DNA from: Rothia aeria
Lineage (GTDB): Bacteria; Actinomycetota; Actinomycetes; Actinomycetales; Micrococcaceae
Length of the DNA: 64,000 bases
Direction: 5' to 3'
NCBI GenBank assembly: GCA_002355935.1
Contig: AP017895.1
Location: 744,001 to 808,000, forward strand
In this document: positions 39,506 to 49,715 of the stretch, piece after piece
Layout: every line of letters starts with the position of its first letter
Position numbering within the stretch: the stretch's first letter is position 1
The notes under the pieces: model-generated
The model's database searches: none
Told to the model about the DNA's origin: nothing
What the model saw: the letters and a program-made list of their open reading frames with translations, nothing else
Made by a program: the position numbers and the translations under genes

Positions 39506-41179
39506 CTAGGGAACGAGGAACGAGAGGATATTGGTCTGCAGGAAGACCAGCAGGCAGACGACCACGAGCATCGCAAACGACCAGGGAACCACGGCCTTGA
39601 GGATGTCGGATTCCTTGCCCTCCATATCCACAGAGGTGGCTGCAATAGCCAGTGACTGCGGCGAGATCATCTTGCCGACCACACCACCGGTGGTGTTTGC
39701 TGCAAGCATCAGCTCGGGGGTAGCACCGCTCACACCAGCATGCTGCAGATTCTCGGCAGCAGATACCTGTAGCTTGGAGAAGAGCGCGTTTGCGCTGGTA
39801 TCCGAGCCGGTCACCGCAGTGCCGATCCAGCCCAGCACCGGTGCCAGTACTGCGTAGATGGTACCCAAGCCCGCCAAGAAAGTACCCATTGCGACGGTCT
39901 GACCCGAGAAGTTCATGACGTATGCCAGTGCCAGCACCGAGGCAATGGTCAGAATCGTCCAGCGCATACGGTAGATGACCGAACCGAACTCGGCGAAAAC
40001 GGCTGGGAACTTGAAACCATACCGCCCCTTCTCGTTGAAGAAGAAGTAAACAACCGCAACGATCAGGCCCGAGATAATCAGCAGAGTACCGGGGTTTGAA
40101 AGCCAGGTGAAGGTGTAAGGGGCGTCCTTGACGGGTGTGCCGTCCTTGGTGACCAGACGGGAGCTGAGCGCGGGGATATTGATTTTAATAGCCACGGTCT
40201 TCAGCCATGCCTTCAAACCGGCATTGAGGTTCACGATGCCGAAGATAGCGACCACAATCAGGTAGGGCAGCAGAGCCATCCACACGCGCACTGCGGGCAG
40301 TGCCTCTTTCTCCTCAGACTGTGAAGGCAGGCCGTAGCGTTCACGCACGCCCTCAACACCGCGCGGCTTCCAGAAGCGCAGGAAGAGCACCGCAGCACCC
40401 ATCGAAACGATACATGCCACCACGTCGGTGAGGTTGTAGGCGGGAGTTGCGGCGGTAATCCACTGCGCAACAGCGAAGGAAATACCGATAACGAAAGCCG
40501 GGAGCCACGCATCCTTAACACCCTTCATACCGTCAAGGATGAACAGCAGAATGACGGGGACGAACATCGCCAGGAACGGTGCCTGGTGACCGACGATAGT
40601 TGCAATAACGTGTGGGTCTTTGCCGCCAACATCGCCTGCAGTCACAATCGGGACGGCGACGGCGCCGAACGCCACGGGCGCGGTATTAGCAAGAAGCACG
40701 GTAATAGCGGCCTTGAGCGGCTTCACACCGAGAGCAAGAATCATGGTCGCGGTAATTGCCACGGGGGCACCGAAGCCAGCCAGAGCCTCAAGCAGGCCAC
40801 CGAAGCAGAACGCAATGAGGATTGCCTGGATGCGCAAATCACCGCCGCCGAGACGGTCAAAGGTGCGGCGCAGATCTTCAAAACGCCCTGAGAGCACGGT
40901 GATCTGGTAGAACCAAATAGCCCCCAGAATCACCCAGCAGATCACCAAACCGTAGATAGCTCCACGCAGGGCGCTAAGACCGGCCAGATCGAACGGCATC
41001 GTGAAGCCGAAGGAGGCAACAAGAATGGATGCTGCTAGCGCGACAAGGGCCGACCAATGGGCGCGAGCTTTGACGACCAGAAGCATAATGAAGAACGTAA
41101 GCAGCGGTATGGTCGCCACAAGCGCGCTCAGTGCGAGGCTTCCTCCCACGGCATCGGTGACGGCAGTGAACTTATCCAC
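39506..41179 (-). CDS. lldP: L-lactate permease
   Basis: Multispanning lactate:H+ symporter, 557 residues, about 12-14 helices. Recognised by ICWVILGAIWFYQITVLSG, FCFGGLLEALAGFGAPVAI, APVAFGAVAVPI, LGWIGTAVTGSDTSANALF and TGGVVGKMISPQSLAIA, all typical of the LldP family. Convergent in function with lutABC on the opposite strand. Two operators at 41211 and 41270 lie 31 and 90 bases upstream. Confidence 0.93.
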   Translation of the reverse strand: MDKFTAVTDAVGGSLALSALVATIPLLTFFIMLLVVKARAHWSALVALAASILVASFGFTMPFDLAGLSALRGAIYGLVICWVILGAIWFYQITVLSGRFEDLRRTFDRLGGGDLRIQAILIAFCFGGLLEALAGFGAPVAITATMILALGVKPLKAAITVLLANTAPVAFGAVAVPIVTAGDVGGKDPHVIATIVGHQAPFLAMFVPVILLFILDGMKGVKDAWLPAFVIGISFAVAQWITAATPAYNLTDVVACIVSMGAAVLFLRFWKPRGVEGVRERYGLPSQSEEKEALPAVRVWMALLPYLIVVAIFGIVNLNAGLKAWLKTVAIKINIPALSSRLVTKDGTPVKDAPYTFTWLSNPGTLLIISGLIVAVVYFFFNEKGRYGFKFPAVFAEFGSVIYRMRWTILTIASVLALAYVMNFSGQTVAMGTFLAGLGTIYAVLAPVLGWIGTAVTGSDTSANALFSKLQVSAAENLQHAGVSGATPELMLAANTTGGVVGKMISPQSLAIAATSVDMEGKESDILKAVVPWSFAMLVVVCLLVFLQTNILSFLVP

Positions 41180-41210
41180 TGGTAACTCCTTTGGTACAGG
41201 AATAGATGTG

Positions 41211-41221
41211 TGGTCAGACCA
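41211..41221. promoter_or_regulatory. LldR-type operator 1
   Basis: TGGTCAGACCA, a perfect 11-base palindrome fitting TNGTNNNACNA, the LldR consensus as I recall it. Identical copy 59 bases away. Confidence 0.7.
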
Positions 41222-41269
41222 TTACCCGGTAAGGTAGCCCGCTGCTGTTCTATAGACCGCAGGGGTATG

Positions 41270-41280
41270 TGGTCAGACCA
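41270..41280. promoter_or_regulatory. LldR-type operator 2
   Basis: Second identical TGGTCAGACCA. Two copies of an exact 11-mer within 70 bases upstream of lldP suggest repressor looping or cooperative binding. Confidence 0.7.
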
Positions 41281-41605
41281 ATAAAGTGCTAGTTTGAAGG
41301 TTACATGATGCTGCTCACGTGGGGCAAGTAGGGTGGGGTGGTTGCAGGGTGTAAATGCTGGTAAAACTGCGCTATGAGAAGCATATGGAAAATATTTCAC
41401 GATTCGGCACGCGGCTTAATGTGATTGCAAGGGGCGGGGGAAATACCCTCGTTAGTCTGGGGAGTGCCTGTTTCAAGACGCTGGCAGTCAGGAAGAAGCG
41501 GTAGGGGTTTAGGCCCCGCTGGTGCGTTTGGGGGAGAAAATCTTAAGTCCCACCCTCAGAGGTAGGGGTGGCATGACCTTAAAAAGGGTGTGGCAACCCT
41601 AAAAA

Positions 41606-41619
41606 TAAGGTAAACCTTA
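41606..41619. promoter_or_regulatory. DtxR/IdeR-like palindrome upstream of lutABC
   Basis: TAAGGTAAACCTTA, 267 bases before lutA. Adjacent AGGGT...ACCCT (41585-41600) is a further inverted repeat. The 41281-41885 gap holds no gene that I can see. Confidence 0.4.
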
Positions 41620-41677
41620 AAAATAATTTGGTGAAAAAAATGTGCGGTATTTAAATTAAAGAAATGCCCGACCGATA

Positions 41678-41713
41678 GTGTTAAATGTACTGTAAGAAAG
41701 AAAAGTTTAACAC
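41678..41713. promoter_or_regulatory. Inverted repeat in the lutABC promoter region
   Basis: GTGTTAAA (41678-41685) and TTTAACAC (41706-41713) are exact inverted repeats 20 bases apart. No TGGTCAGACCA copy was found upstream of lutA, so control may differ from lldP. Confidence 0.35.
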
Positions 41714-41885
41714 CTAAATTTTTCCGCCCCGCCTGCCTCTGTGACCCGGCATATCAAGGAACGCTAACACCTAGCAGCTATGCTGCCGCGCTGGTGCGAA
41801 ACCGCCGCTGCAACAGCAGGCGTCTTCCCACTTAAAGAGGCGGCGAGAAAAATTTAATTAACCAGGAAAGGAGCGGACAATAAAC

Positions 41886-42677
41886 ATGCGCATCGCACTT
41901 TTCTCAACATGCATTGTAGACGGCATGTATCCGCGCGTGGCACGTGCGACCGTTGAAATCCTTGAACGTCTGGGGCACGAGGTGGTATACCCTCCCGGGC
42001 AGACCTGCTGCTCCCAGATGCACGTGAACTCCGGCTACTTCGACGACGCCTACCCCATTGTCAAGAACCATGTTGATGCATTCTCCGCCTGGGACTGGGA
42101 CGTAGCTGTGGCGCCGTCTGGCTCCTGTGTGGCTTCTCTGGGGCACCAGCAGCCCATGATCGCTCGCCGCAAAGGTGATGAGGCGCTTGCTGTCAAAGCC
42201 GAGCAAATTGCAGCCCGCACCTTTGAACTGTCCCAGCTGCTGATTGACGTTCTGGGCATTACCAACGCCGCCGAGCAGCTTGGTTCTTACTTCCCCGAGC
42301 ACGTGACCTACCACAGCTCATGCCACGGTATGCGCCTGCTGCACCTGGGAACCCGTCAGCAGGATCTGGTGCGCACCGTTGAAGGCATTAAGTACACCGA
42401 AATTGAGGACCTCGACCAGTGCTGCGGCTTCGGCGGAACCTTTTCGTTCAAGAACGCCGATGTTTCCGGTGCGATGGTTGAAGACAAAGCAACCAACGTT
42501 GAGAAGACCGGCGCATCCGTATGCACCGGCGGCGACTGCTCCTGCCTGATGAATATTGGCGGCGCTCTCTCCCGTAAAGGCTCACCCGTAAAAACCATTC
42601 ACTTTGCCGAAATCCTCGCCTCCACTAAAGCGAATCCGCTGAAGATTGACGGCAACGTAGAACTCGCCTTCGCATAG
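41886..42677 (+). CDS. lutA: Lactate utilisation protein A, LutA
   Basis: Iron-sulfur subunit of the LutABC L-lactate oxidation complex, 263 residues. Two CCG (cysteine-rich) domains: CCSQMHVNSGYFDDA near residue 40 and SSCHGMRLL...CCGFGGTFSFKN in the C-terminal half. ATG 41886 is preceded by AGGAAAGGAG about 8 bases away. First gene of lutABC; product oxidises lactate imported by LldP. Confidence 0.93.
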   Translation: MRIALFSTCIVDGMYPRVARATVEILERLGHEVVYPPGQTCCSQMHVNSGYFDDAYPIVKNHVDAFSAWDWDVAVAPSGSCVASLGHQQPMIARRKGDEALAVKAEQIAARTFELSQLLIDVLGITNAAEQLGSYFPEHVTYHSSCHGMRLLHLGTRQQDLVRTVEGIKYTEIEDLDQCCGFGGTFSFKNADVSGAMVEDKATNVEKTGASVCTGGDCSCLMNIGGALSRKGSPVKTIHFAEILASTKANPLKIDGNVELAFA

Positions 42678-42688
42678 AAAGTAGGTTG

Positions 42689-44334
42689 ATGATGACTTCC
42701 ACCGCAATCCCCCTGGGTATGCCGAAGGTCGTGCACTACGGCGAAGGCAATATCTTTGAGAACGAACCGTTCCCCGAATACGCCAAGCGTGAGCTGAAGA
42801 ATGACCAGCTGCGTAATAACCTGCGTTTCGTGACCCACGCTATTCGCAATAAGCGTGCCCGCGTCACCAGTGAGCTGCCCGACTGGCAGGAGCTGCGCAC
42901 CACCGGCGAAATGGTGAAGAACTATGTGCTCTTCAACCTGCCCCAAATGCTGGAACAGTTCGAACGTAACTTTACCGCGCGCGGCGGCCATGTGCACTGG
43001 GCGCGCGATGCTCACGAGGCAAACCAGATCGCCCTTGAGCTGATTCGCGAACAGGGTGTGGACGAGATTATTAAGATCAAGTCCATGGCAACTGCCGAGA
43101 CCGGTCTGAACGAGTTCTTGGAAGAGAACGGCATTAACGCCATTGAGACCGACCTTGCGGAAGAAATTGTGCAGCTCGGCGAAGATCGCCCCTCGCACAT
43201 CCTGGTTCCGGCAATTCACCGTAACCGCCGTGAAATCCGCGATATCTTCCTCAAGAAGATTGAAGGCATTAACCCGGATATTACCGATGAACCCGCCGAG
43301 CTTGCGGAGGCATCGCGTAACCGTCTGCGCGAGAAATTCCTCTCGACTAAGGTCGCCGTTTCGGGTGTGAACTTCGGTATCGCTGACACCGGCACCATGA
43401 CCATCGTAGAATCCGAAGGCAACGGCCGTATGTGTCTGACCCTGCCCGATACCCTCATCTCGTTCATGGGTATTGAGAAGCTGCTGCCCACCTTCCAGGA
43501 CTACGAGGCATTCCTGCAGCTTCTGCCGCGTTCCTCCACCGGTGAGCGCATGAACCCCTACACCTCCATGTGGACGGGTGTAACCCCGGTGACGGCCCGC
43601 AGAACCTGCACGTAATCCTCATCGATAACGGCCGTACCGCCGTGCTGGCCGATGAACTGGGACGCCAGGCGCTGCGCTGCATCCGCTGCTCCGCCTGCAT
43701 GAACGTGTGCCCCGTGTACGAACGCGCCGGTGGTCACGCCTACGGCTCCACCTACCCCGGCCCGATCGGTGCGATTCTTTCGCCCCAGCTTTCCGGTATT
43801 GAGGCGGCGCACAATAACTCGCTGCCGTACGCATCTTCGCTGTGCGGTGCCTGCTACGAAGTGTGCCCCGTGAAGATTAACTTCCCCGAGGTGCTAGTGC
43901 ACCTGCGCGGCAAAGACGTGGACGCCAAACACGCTGCGGGCGAATTCGCGGGCCGGAAGAAGCACGCACCCACCCAGATGGATGCCATGATGTACGGCGC
44001 TAAGAAGCTGTTCTCCTCGGGTAAGATGATGGCAGTCGCCGAGCGCGGCTTGCCCATGTCACGCCTGATTACCGGCAAGAAGCACAAGATCTCTAAACTG
44101 CCCGGTATTGTGGGCGGTTGGACCGAATACCGCGACATCCCCGAACCGCCCAAGGAATCGTTCCGCAACTGGTGGCGTAAAGAAAAGTCAGGCGCACCCG
44201 CCCGCGACAGCGCCCAGCGCGTGGATATTGCAGCCCTCATTGAAGCGAATAAGGGCAAGGCCGCTGAGGCTGCCGCTAACGCCAAGGCCGCGATGGACGC
44301 TCAGGCAGCGCATGACCCCAAGGAGAGTGCATAA
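42689..44334 (+). CDS. lutB: Lactate utilisation protein B, LutB (frameshift)
   Basis: Iron-sulfur/LUD-domain subunit of LutABC. The LUD part (DEIIKIKSMATAETGLNEFLEENGI, GVNFGIADTGTMTIVESEGNGRMC) leads into two ferredoxin-type clusters (CIRCSACMNVCPVYERAGGHAYG and CGACYEVCPVKINFPEVL). A base is missing near 43586: ACCCCGGTGACGG should read TPGDGPQNLHVILIDNGRT. Corrected length is about 548 residues. Start taken at ATG 42689 (ATG 42692 also possible). Confidence 0.92.
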
Positions 44335-44979
44335 ATGTCATCAGCTAAAGAAGACATCCTCGCCCGCATCCGTACTTCCCTCGCGGATGCGCCCGTGGCG
44401 CCGGAACCCCAGCGTAACTACCGCCGGGTGAGCCACCTGAACCAGGAGCAGACCATTGAGATGCTCGTGGACCGCCTCATTGATTACAAGGCGAACGTGT
44501 TCGAAGCGACCGAAGCGAATATTGCGGATGTGATTGCTGAGCGGCTGGGGGAGACCTCGCACTATGTGGTTCCCGTGGGCCTGAACCGGCAGTGGCTGCC
44601 GGAAGACACCCCCACCCGCACCTGTTTCACCGACTCCGGCAGCACCCTGGAGCCGGGTGCCCTGACGGTGCACCAGCTGGATGCTGTGGATGCGGTGGTC
44701 ACCTCCTCAACCGTTTCTTGCGCTGAGACCGGAACGATCTTCTTGAACTCCAACCAGGACGAGGGGCGGCGCGCAATCTCGCTGGTACCGGACCACCATA
44801 TTTGTGTGGTGCCCCGTTCTACCGTGGTTGAGCTGGTGCCTGAGGCGATTGATCGCATCACCTATGAGCGCCCGGTGACCATGATTTCCGGCCCTTCGGC
44901 AACCAGTGATATTGAACTGATCCGCGTGGAAGGTGTGCACGGCCCGCGTACCCTGGACGTGATTATTCTCGACCAGTAA
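44335..44979 (+). CDS. lutC: Lactate utilisation protein C, LutC
   Basis: LUD-domain subunit, 214 residues, starting directly after the lutB TAA. Signature TVSCAETGTIFLNSNQDEGRRAISLVPDHHICVV and the end GPSATSDIELIRVEGVHGPRTLDVIIL are diagnostic. Completes lutABC; terminator 30 bases on. Confidence 0.94.
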   Translation: MSSAKEDILARIRTSLADAPVAPEPQRNYRRVSHLNQEQTIEMLVDRLIDYKANVFEATEANIADVIAERLGETSHYVVPVGLNRQWLPEDTPTRTCFTDSGSTLEPGALTVHQLDAVDAVVTSSTVSCAETGTIFLNSNQDEGRRAISLVPDHHICVVPRSTVVELVPEAIDRITYERPVTMISGPSATSDIELIRVEGVHGPRTLDVIILDQ

Positions 44980-45008
44980 GCCCACAAGGGACACTCAGTA
45001 AAGTGCTT

Positions 45009-45045
45009 GTCATCCCCCTGCACCGTTCGGGTGCAGGGGGATGAC
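45009..45045 (+). terminator. Terminator of lutABC
   Basis: GTCATCCCCCTGCACC pairs perfectly with GGGTGCAGGGGGATGAC around a four-base loop; no U-tract. Confidence 0.8.
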
Positions 45046-45191
45046 TCGTACGCATATTTATACTATGCGAATGGTTATCGGCAGACCGTGTTCGCGCTGT
45101 GCATGGATAGCTAAAGTGAGTGGGAGAGACCTCGAAACAACAGCATAAAATAAACTGTTATGAGTACAGAAGTGTCTCGAAAACCGCTACA

Positions 45192-45246
45192 TTGACAGAA
45201 GAGTACCAACAAGAATATCCTGTTATGTTCCACAAAAACGTGGAAC
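45192..45246 (+). promoter_or_regulatory. Promoter and operator of the TerD-domain gene
   Basis: TTGACA (45192-45197), 18-base spacer, TATCCT (45216-45221). Immediately after it the perfect inverted repeat GTTCCACAAAAACGTGGAAC (45227-45246) covers the expected start point, an arrangement suited to repression. Between 44980 and 45339 there is no gene. Confidence 0.55.
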
Positions 45247-45339
45247 GTGCACCCCCGTACACCCGTAATCCGGTATGGGCGCGGGGGAAGCGCCAGCCAC
45301 CTCCAGCAAGGACTGGGGTCCAGTAGAAAGACAGCACCA

Positions 45340-47558
45340 ATGGCACAGTTGCAGCAGGTCATCCTCCGCCGTACCGGCATTTACCCTCTTAATAGCGTCC
45401 TCGCGTCCGACCCTGTTCCGCAACATGAGCTGCATCAGCGTGTGCGTGTGCTCGCCGAGCTGGGGATGGTCCTCTCCACCGAAAGCCAGAAAACCCTCAT
45501 GCGCATGAGTGAGCATGAGTTGGCCGATCTTATTGCAGATTGGAAACACCTGCACGGCGGTGACCGGGGTGGGTGCGCCTTCCGTAAAGACTTCGATATT
45601 ATCGAGCCCACCCTCACTGATACACAGAGGTACACGGAGCAGATGCTTCACTACGTTACCCGGTTTATGGGCCGCAGAGAAATGGCGAAACACTTGTGCC
45701 TGTACACCGTTGCCTGCCCCTGCTGCGACGCGATCTGGTGGTTTGCCAATAACCAACCCTACGGTGATATTCCCGATGCGCAGGTCATTACCGATTTCCG
45801 CCCATACGACTGGCAGCTGGCGTGCGAGCGTGGGGAACTGTCCCACAGTGAACGGGATCAGCGTGAGGTGGTGCTGCTGCGCGGTGAAGGGCGCATCGTG
45901 CCGCTAATATGCTCGCTCTTCACCGAAATTGCAACCCAGAACCAGGTGTACAGCGAATTTGACCGGGCCGATCTGCTTACCCTCGCTACCCACCTGGTGT
46001 TTTATGATGCACTGCCCACCCTAGAGGGACCGTTTGCATTCCGTGAGAACCTGGCGTTTCTGGCGGCCGCAATATCCACCGATTACGCCCACCAAGCGCG
46101 CACCCTCAATGAGGTGCTGCGCATTGCGGTGGCTCTTAGCAACATTAACCTGCTGGGGACTGAAGGAGATCTGGGCCTGAGCGAACCCAGCCGGTTTAAG
46201 CTACGCCGCCATCAGCGCACGTTCATAGCCCGGCTCATTAATACCCTCTGCGAGCGCGACTATGAGGCCGCCTGCTACGACACCGCCACGCACGCGGAGC
46301 GTTTTAAACGGCTGGCGCGCACTATCCACCCCGGGGAATACCCCTCCCTCGTGTACCTGAATGTGTGGGCTGATGCCCTCTACAACGGTGAAATGCGCAG
46401 TTATGAGTCTGAGGTGGATGCCGCCTACCGCAGCTGTGACGTGGATGAGGTAACGCGGGTGCTGTCCCGCCGCCCCGGGGTGTTTGCGCGTCAGCTCAAC
46501 CGGGCCTTGCGGTACTTCAGCGGCGATCAGCAGCAGGTGGCTGACGCGTTCTGCCAGGTGGCGCCGCGTGTGGCTGCGCCTCTTCTGGTGCAGATGCACA
46601 ATATGTACACGAATATAGCTGCTGGTTCGGGGCAGCACCGCCTCGTGATTGATAAGGCAGGGGTGGGGTCGGTGGTCCCCGCTGGCTCGTACACCCAAAG
46701 GCAGCTTGAGTTGGGTCTGCACGCCGTGAAGAGCGGTTTGTCGGGGCGGCTGAGTGGGGTTCGTGTGCATGTTCCCCACGATGTGGGTTCCTTAGCCATG
46801 CCTCTGGGTAACCGTAACGCCAGCGAGTCTCTGCTGGGGCTGAGCCGCTACAACCGTGTGCGGCTTGACCCCCAGGCGATGCAGGCGAAAAGTCCCGCTA
46901 AGAACAGTGTGATTCGGTTGTTCACCTACTGGAACTCACCCGCCGATGTTGACCTTTCGGTGCTGCTGTACGACGCGAAAGGTGCGCTGCTAGACCGCGT
47001 GTGGTATGGCAGTCAGCGGGCTAAAAAGTACTGCTACCATTCGGGGACGTGACAAACGGAACCGGCGGCGCGTGGGAGTTTATTGACCTGAAAATTGCGC
47101 AGGCCCGTGAGGACCGGGTGCGGTACGCGGTGCCCACCGTGCAGCTTTACGCAGGGCACAGCGGGGAGAACACTCTTGCGGATGTGAACGACCTGTTCGC
47201 CGGGTTCATGCTTTTACCGCGTGTTGGCGTGGGTAAGAATGTGCATGAGGTGAGTCAGGTGCGCACCAAGTTCACGCTCACGTCGCGGGCGCGCGGTTCG
47301 CTGCCGCTGATTTTGGATCTGAAAGAGCGCACCATGACGATTACGGACGTGGGTATTCGTTCCGGGGCGAATGTTATAGAGTCTGGCCCCGTCGTGAAGG
47401 CCATGTTCGAGCTGTTCGCCCACTATGCACCGTTTACGGTGGCTGACTACCTGAACCTGACCGGTGCCACCGTGGTGGGGGAAGATGAGGAAGCCGATAT
47501 TGTGCTTCAGCCGACGGTTGCCTCGCTCAGCCAGCTCTACCGGTATAAAGGGCTGTAA
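45340..47558 (+). CDS. Large protein with C-terminal TerD-like domain (frameshift)
   Basis: About 739 residues when corrected. Start at ATG 45340 (MAQLQQVILRRTG). The N-terminal three quarters are a conserved-looking helical region with a Cys cluster (CLYTVACPCCDAIWWFANNQPYGDIP) that may bind metal; I cannot name its family. The C-terminus is TerD-like: FTYWNSPADVDLSVLLYDAKG, then, after a missing base near 47047 in GGGGACG, YHSGDVTNGTGGAWEFIDLKI. TerD domains bind calcium and belong to the tellurite/stress (Ter) systems. No other ter genes adjoin. Own promoter and 20-base palindrome; convergent with the next gene. Confidence 0.7.
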
Positions 47559-47672
47559 CACAATAGCCCATGGGTCATACCGGGACTTCCCTGTATGGAG
47601 CGAAAGCTGCACATAGTGAGCGAGTTTCGGGGGTATTGAGTACACACAAGATCTGCTGATGACCGCGTGAAA

Positions 47673-47712
47673 GCGCCCCGTGTGCCGGTACTGTGACCGG
47701 CGCACGGGGCGC
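47673..47712. terminator. Bidirectional terminator
   Basis: GCGCCCCGTGTGCCGGT pairs with ACCGGCGCACGGGGCGC, then ATTATTTT, between convergent genes. Confidence 0.85.
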
Positions 47713-47762
47713 ATTATTTTCACCCAGTTGGGTGCCTGCCATGGAACAAGCAGCAGGTAATA

Positions 47763-49322
47763 TTAGGCGCGTGCGTCGAAGTGCTGCAGGCCGGAGTCTT
47801 CACGGCTACCGCCCTGGCCGTCGCCAACGTCGCGGTAATCGCTGATCCATTCGACCTTCTGCACCCACTTGACCATCTTGTAGCCGTGCATGGAATCTGC
47901 ACGCAGGCGCAGGGGGCCGCCGTACACATCCGGCAGGGGCTTATCGTTCATGCCCCACGCCAGGATGGTTTCGTCCTCCATTGCCATGGAAATGTCCAAG
48001 CACTCGTAGTAGGGCTCGGTCGGGCGGCCATCGTAGGTGTGGCCCACGTGCCCGTAGGAGGTGACCATCACGTACCGGGCGTTCTCGTCTTTCTCCACGA
48101 GGGCAAGTACGTCGCGTAGGCGCACACCTTCCCACTTGGCGATGCCCGTCCACCCCTGCATGCAGGTGTGCATCGTAATGTTCACTTCTTTGCCGAGAGC
48201 CTTCAAGTCGTCGATACTCAGCGACTTCGGCTCCTTCACCAGCCCGCCTAGCTCTAGGCGGTAGTCCACGAATTCGTTCTCGCGCAGGCGGTTCCATTCG
48301 GTGCTTTCACGCTCTGTTGGCGGGCGGGTGTTCACCCAGTGGAACGGCGAAATATCGGCATCCGTGAAGGTCTTCTTCTTTACCTGCCGGGAGGTGATGC
48401 GGTCAAGGAATACGTTACGGACCGGCTGGGTCAGGCCCCAAATGAAGGTCTGGGTGAACCGCAGATCACGCAGCGACCAGTACGAGGCGCCTAGCCACAG
48501 GGCCACGGCTGCGACCACGCCAACGATCAGCATGGTGACTGCCTGGGCGAATTGGGCGGCGTCAATCTCGTTGTAGCTCTTATTCAGCATCATGTGCGCA
48601 ATGTTGTATTGCGGGTGCACGATGAACACCAGTGCTACGTGCATGACTGTAAAGACGCAGTAGAACGCCATGCCCAAGAAGTGGATGGAGCGGGCGGTCT
48701 GGCGGTTGCGGAACAGCCTGACGTAGCCGGGGAAGCGGCCGCAGAACGCGGGGCTCATAATGGGCCCGGTGGCGATCATCAGCGGCGCCACAATGAACAC
48801 CACGGTGAAGTACATGAGCTTCTGAAGGGCATCGTACGGCTGGAAGTGCTCAATGGAGGGCACTTGGAAGCCCGCGTAGATTGTGAGCGAGTGCCATGCC
48901 TCGGGGAAAATCTCCCAAGAGGTGGGTACGATACGCCGCCACTGCCCGGTTGCGAACAGCAGGGTCACATAGATCAGGCCGTTCACCACCCAAATAACCG
49001 TGGCTAGGGCGTGCCATGCGCGTCCCAAACCGATCTGAGCCTTACCGGGTAGCGAAATAAGAGGGGAGAGGCTTCGTTGATCGTCGCGAGCGGTGTATTC
49101 GCCGGGGACGGTCGAAACCTTGTCTTTTGTAAAACGGAGCCATTCGGAGCCCGGGGTGCAGTGATTATTCCAGTAAAAGCGCGGGTGGGAGGCGATAACT
49201 TCCCAGCCTGAGCGGATGAGGAACCCCATCATCAGAAAGTTAATGAAGTGCGTGATGCGCAGCCAGGCGGGAAAGTCCAGCTCAACACCACTCGAACTCA
49301 CCATTAAAAGAGTGGTATGCAT
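47763..49322 (-). CDS. Cytochrome b561-type membrane domain fused to a sulfite-oxidase-family molybdopterin domain
   Basis: 519 residues. N-terminal half: four to five helices with His-bearing segments (WLRITHFINFLMMGFLI, GRAWHALATVIWVVNGLIYV, IHFLGMAFYCVFTVMHVAL) as in b-type cytochromes. C-terminal half: molybdopterin oxidoreductase fold with the expected Mo-ligating Cys in TMHTCMQGWTGIAKWEGVRL, then YGGPLRLRADSMHGYKMVKWV. MsrP/MsrQ-like systems split these functions over two proteins; here one chain carries both, with the catalytic domain after the last helix. No Tat signal. Substrate unknown (sulfoxide or sulfite type). SD GGAAG before ATG 49322. Confidence 0.82.
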   Translation of the reverse strand: MHTTLLMVSSSGVELDFPAWLRITHFINFLMMGFLIRSGWEVIASHPRFYWNNHCTPGSEWLRFTKDKVSTVPGEYTARDDQRSLSPLISLPGKAQIGLGRAWHALATVIWVVNGLIYVTLLFATGQWRRIVPTSWEIFPEAWHSLTIYAGFQVPSIEHFQPYDALQKLMYFTVVFIVAPLMIATGPIMSPAFCGRFPGYVRLFRNRQTARSIHFLGMAFYCVFTVMHVALVFIVHPQYNIAHMMLNKSYNEIDAAQFAQAVTMLIVGVVAAVALWLGASYWSLRDLRFTQTFIWGLTQPVRNVFLDRITSRQVKKKTFTDADISPFHWVNTRPPTERESTEWNRLRENEFVDYRLELGGLVKEPKSLSIDDLKALGKEVNITMHTCMQGWTGIAKWEGVRLRDVLALVEKDENARYVMVTSYGHVGHTYDGRPTEPYYECLDISMAMEDETILAWGMNDKPLPDVYGGPLRLRADSMHGYKMVKWVQKVEWISDYRDVGDGQGGSREDSGLQHFDARA

Positions 49323-49539
49323 TTTTCTTCCTTCGATAAATGTACGTGTGTGCAGTGGTGTACAGGTGCGAGCGAGGGAACGGGACGGGGCTTGGTGTGC
49401 CCCGGAAATCTGTTTGTGTACCGCCTCCTTTCAGCCGGTGTTCTGCCTTGAACTTTATGTGGCCTGGGGAGGGTTCCTGCGCGGGGTGCGCGATGTTTAG
49501 GCGCACCCCCGAACTGGTTATGGTGCAGGTCACAAAACC

Positions 49540-49563
49540 CGTATCGAATAATAGTACGATGCG
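49540..49563. promoter_or_regulatory. 24-base imperfect palindrome in the gap upstream of the molybdopterin fusion
   Basis: CGTATCGAA (49540-49548) and TACGATGCG (49555-49563) are near-perfect inverted halves. Candidate operator for the minus-strand gene. Confidence 0.35.
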
Positions 49564-49602
49564 GTTTTTATTCCCCATGTGCCCTTACATCCATATACTA
49601 AC

Positions 49603-49615
49603 TGACAGGTTGTCA
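49603..49615. promoter_or_regulatory. TGACA-N3-TGTCA palindrome, third copy
   Basis: TGACAGGTTGTCA, extended to ACTGACA...TGTCAGT. Same core as the two sites before hmuO but with different flanks, so it may bind another TetR-like protein. Confidence 0.35.
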
Positions 49616-49715
49616 GTTACGGAAGATAAGCGTCGTAACACGCCGTAAAATTTGCTTTTAAGACGCGAATTTTTAGAATTTTTATAGGGTTATAGAGACA
49701 TTAAGGCAGATTTAT

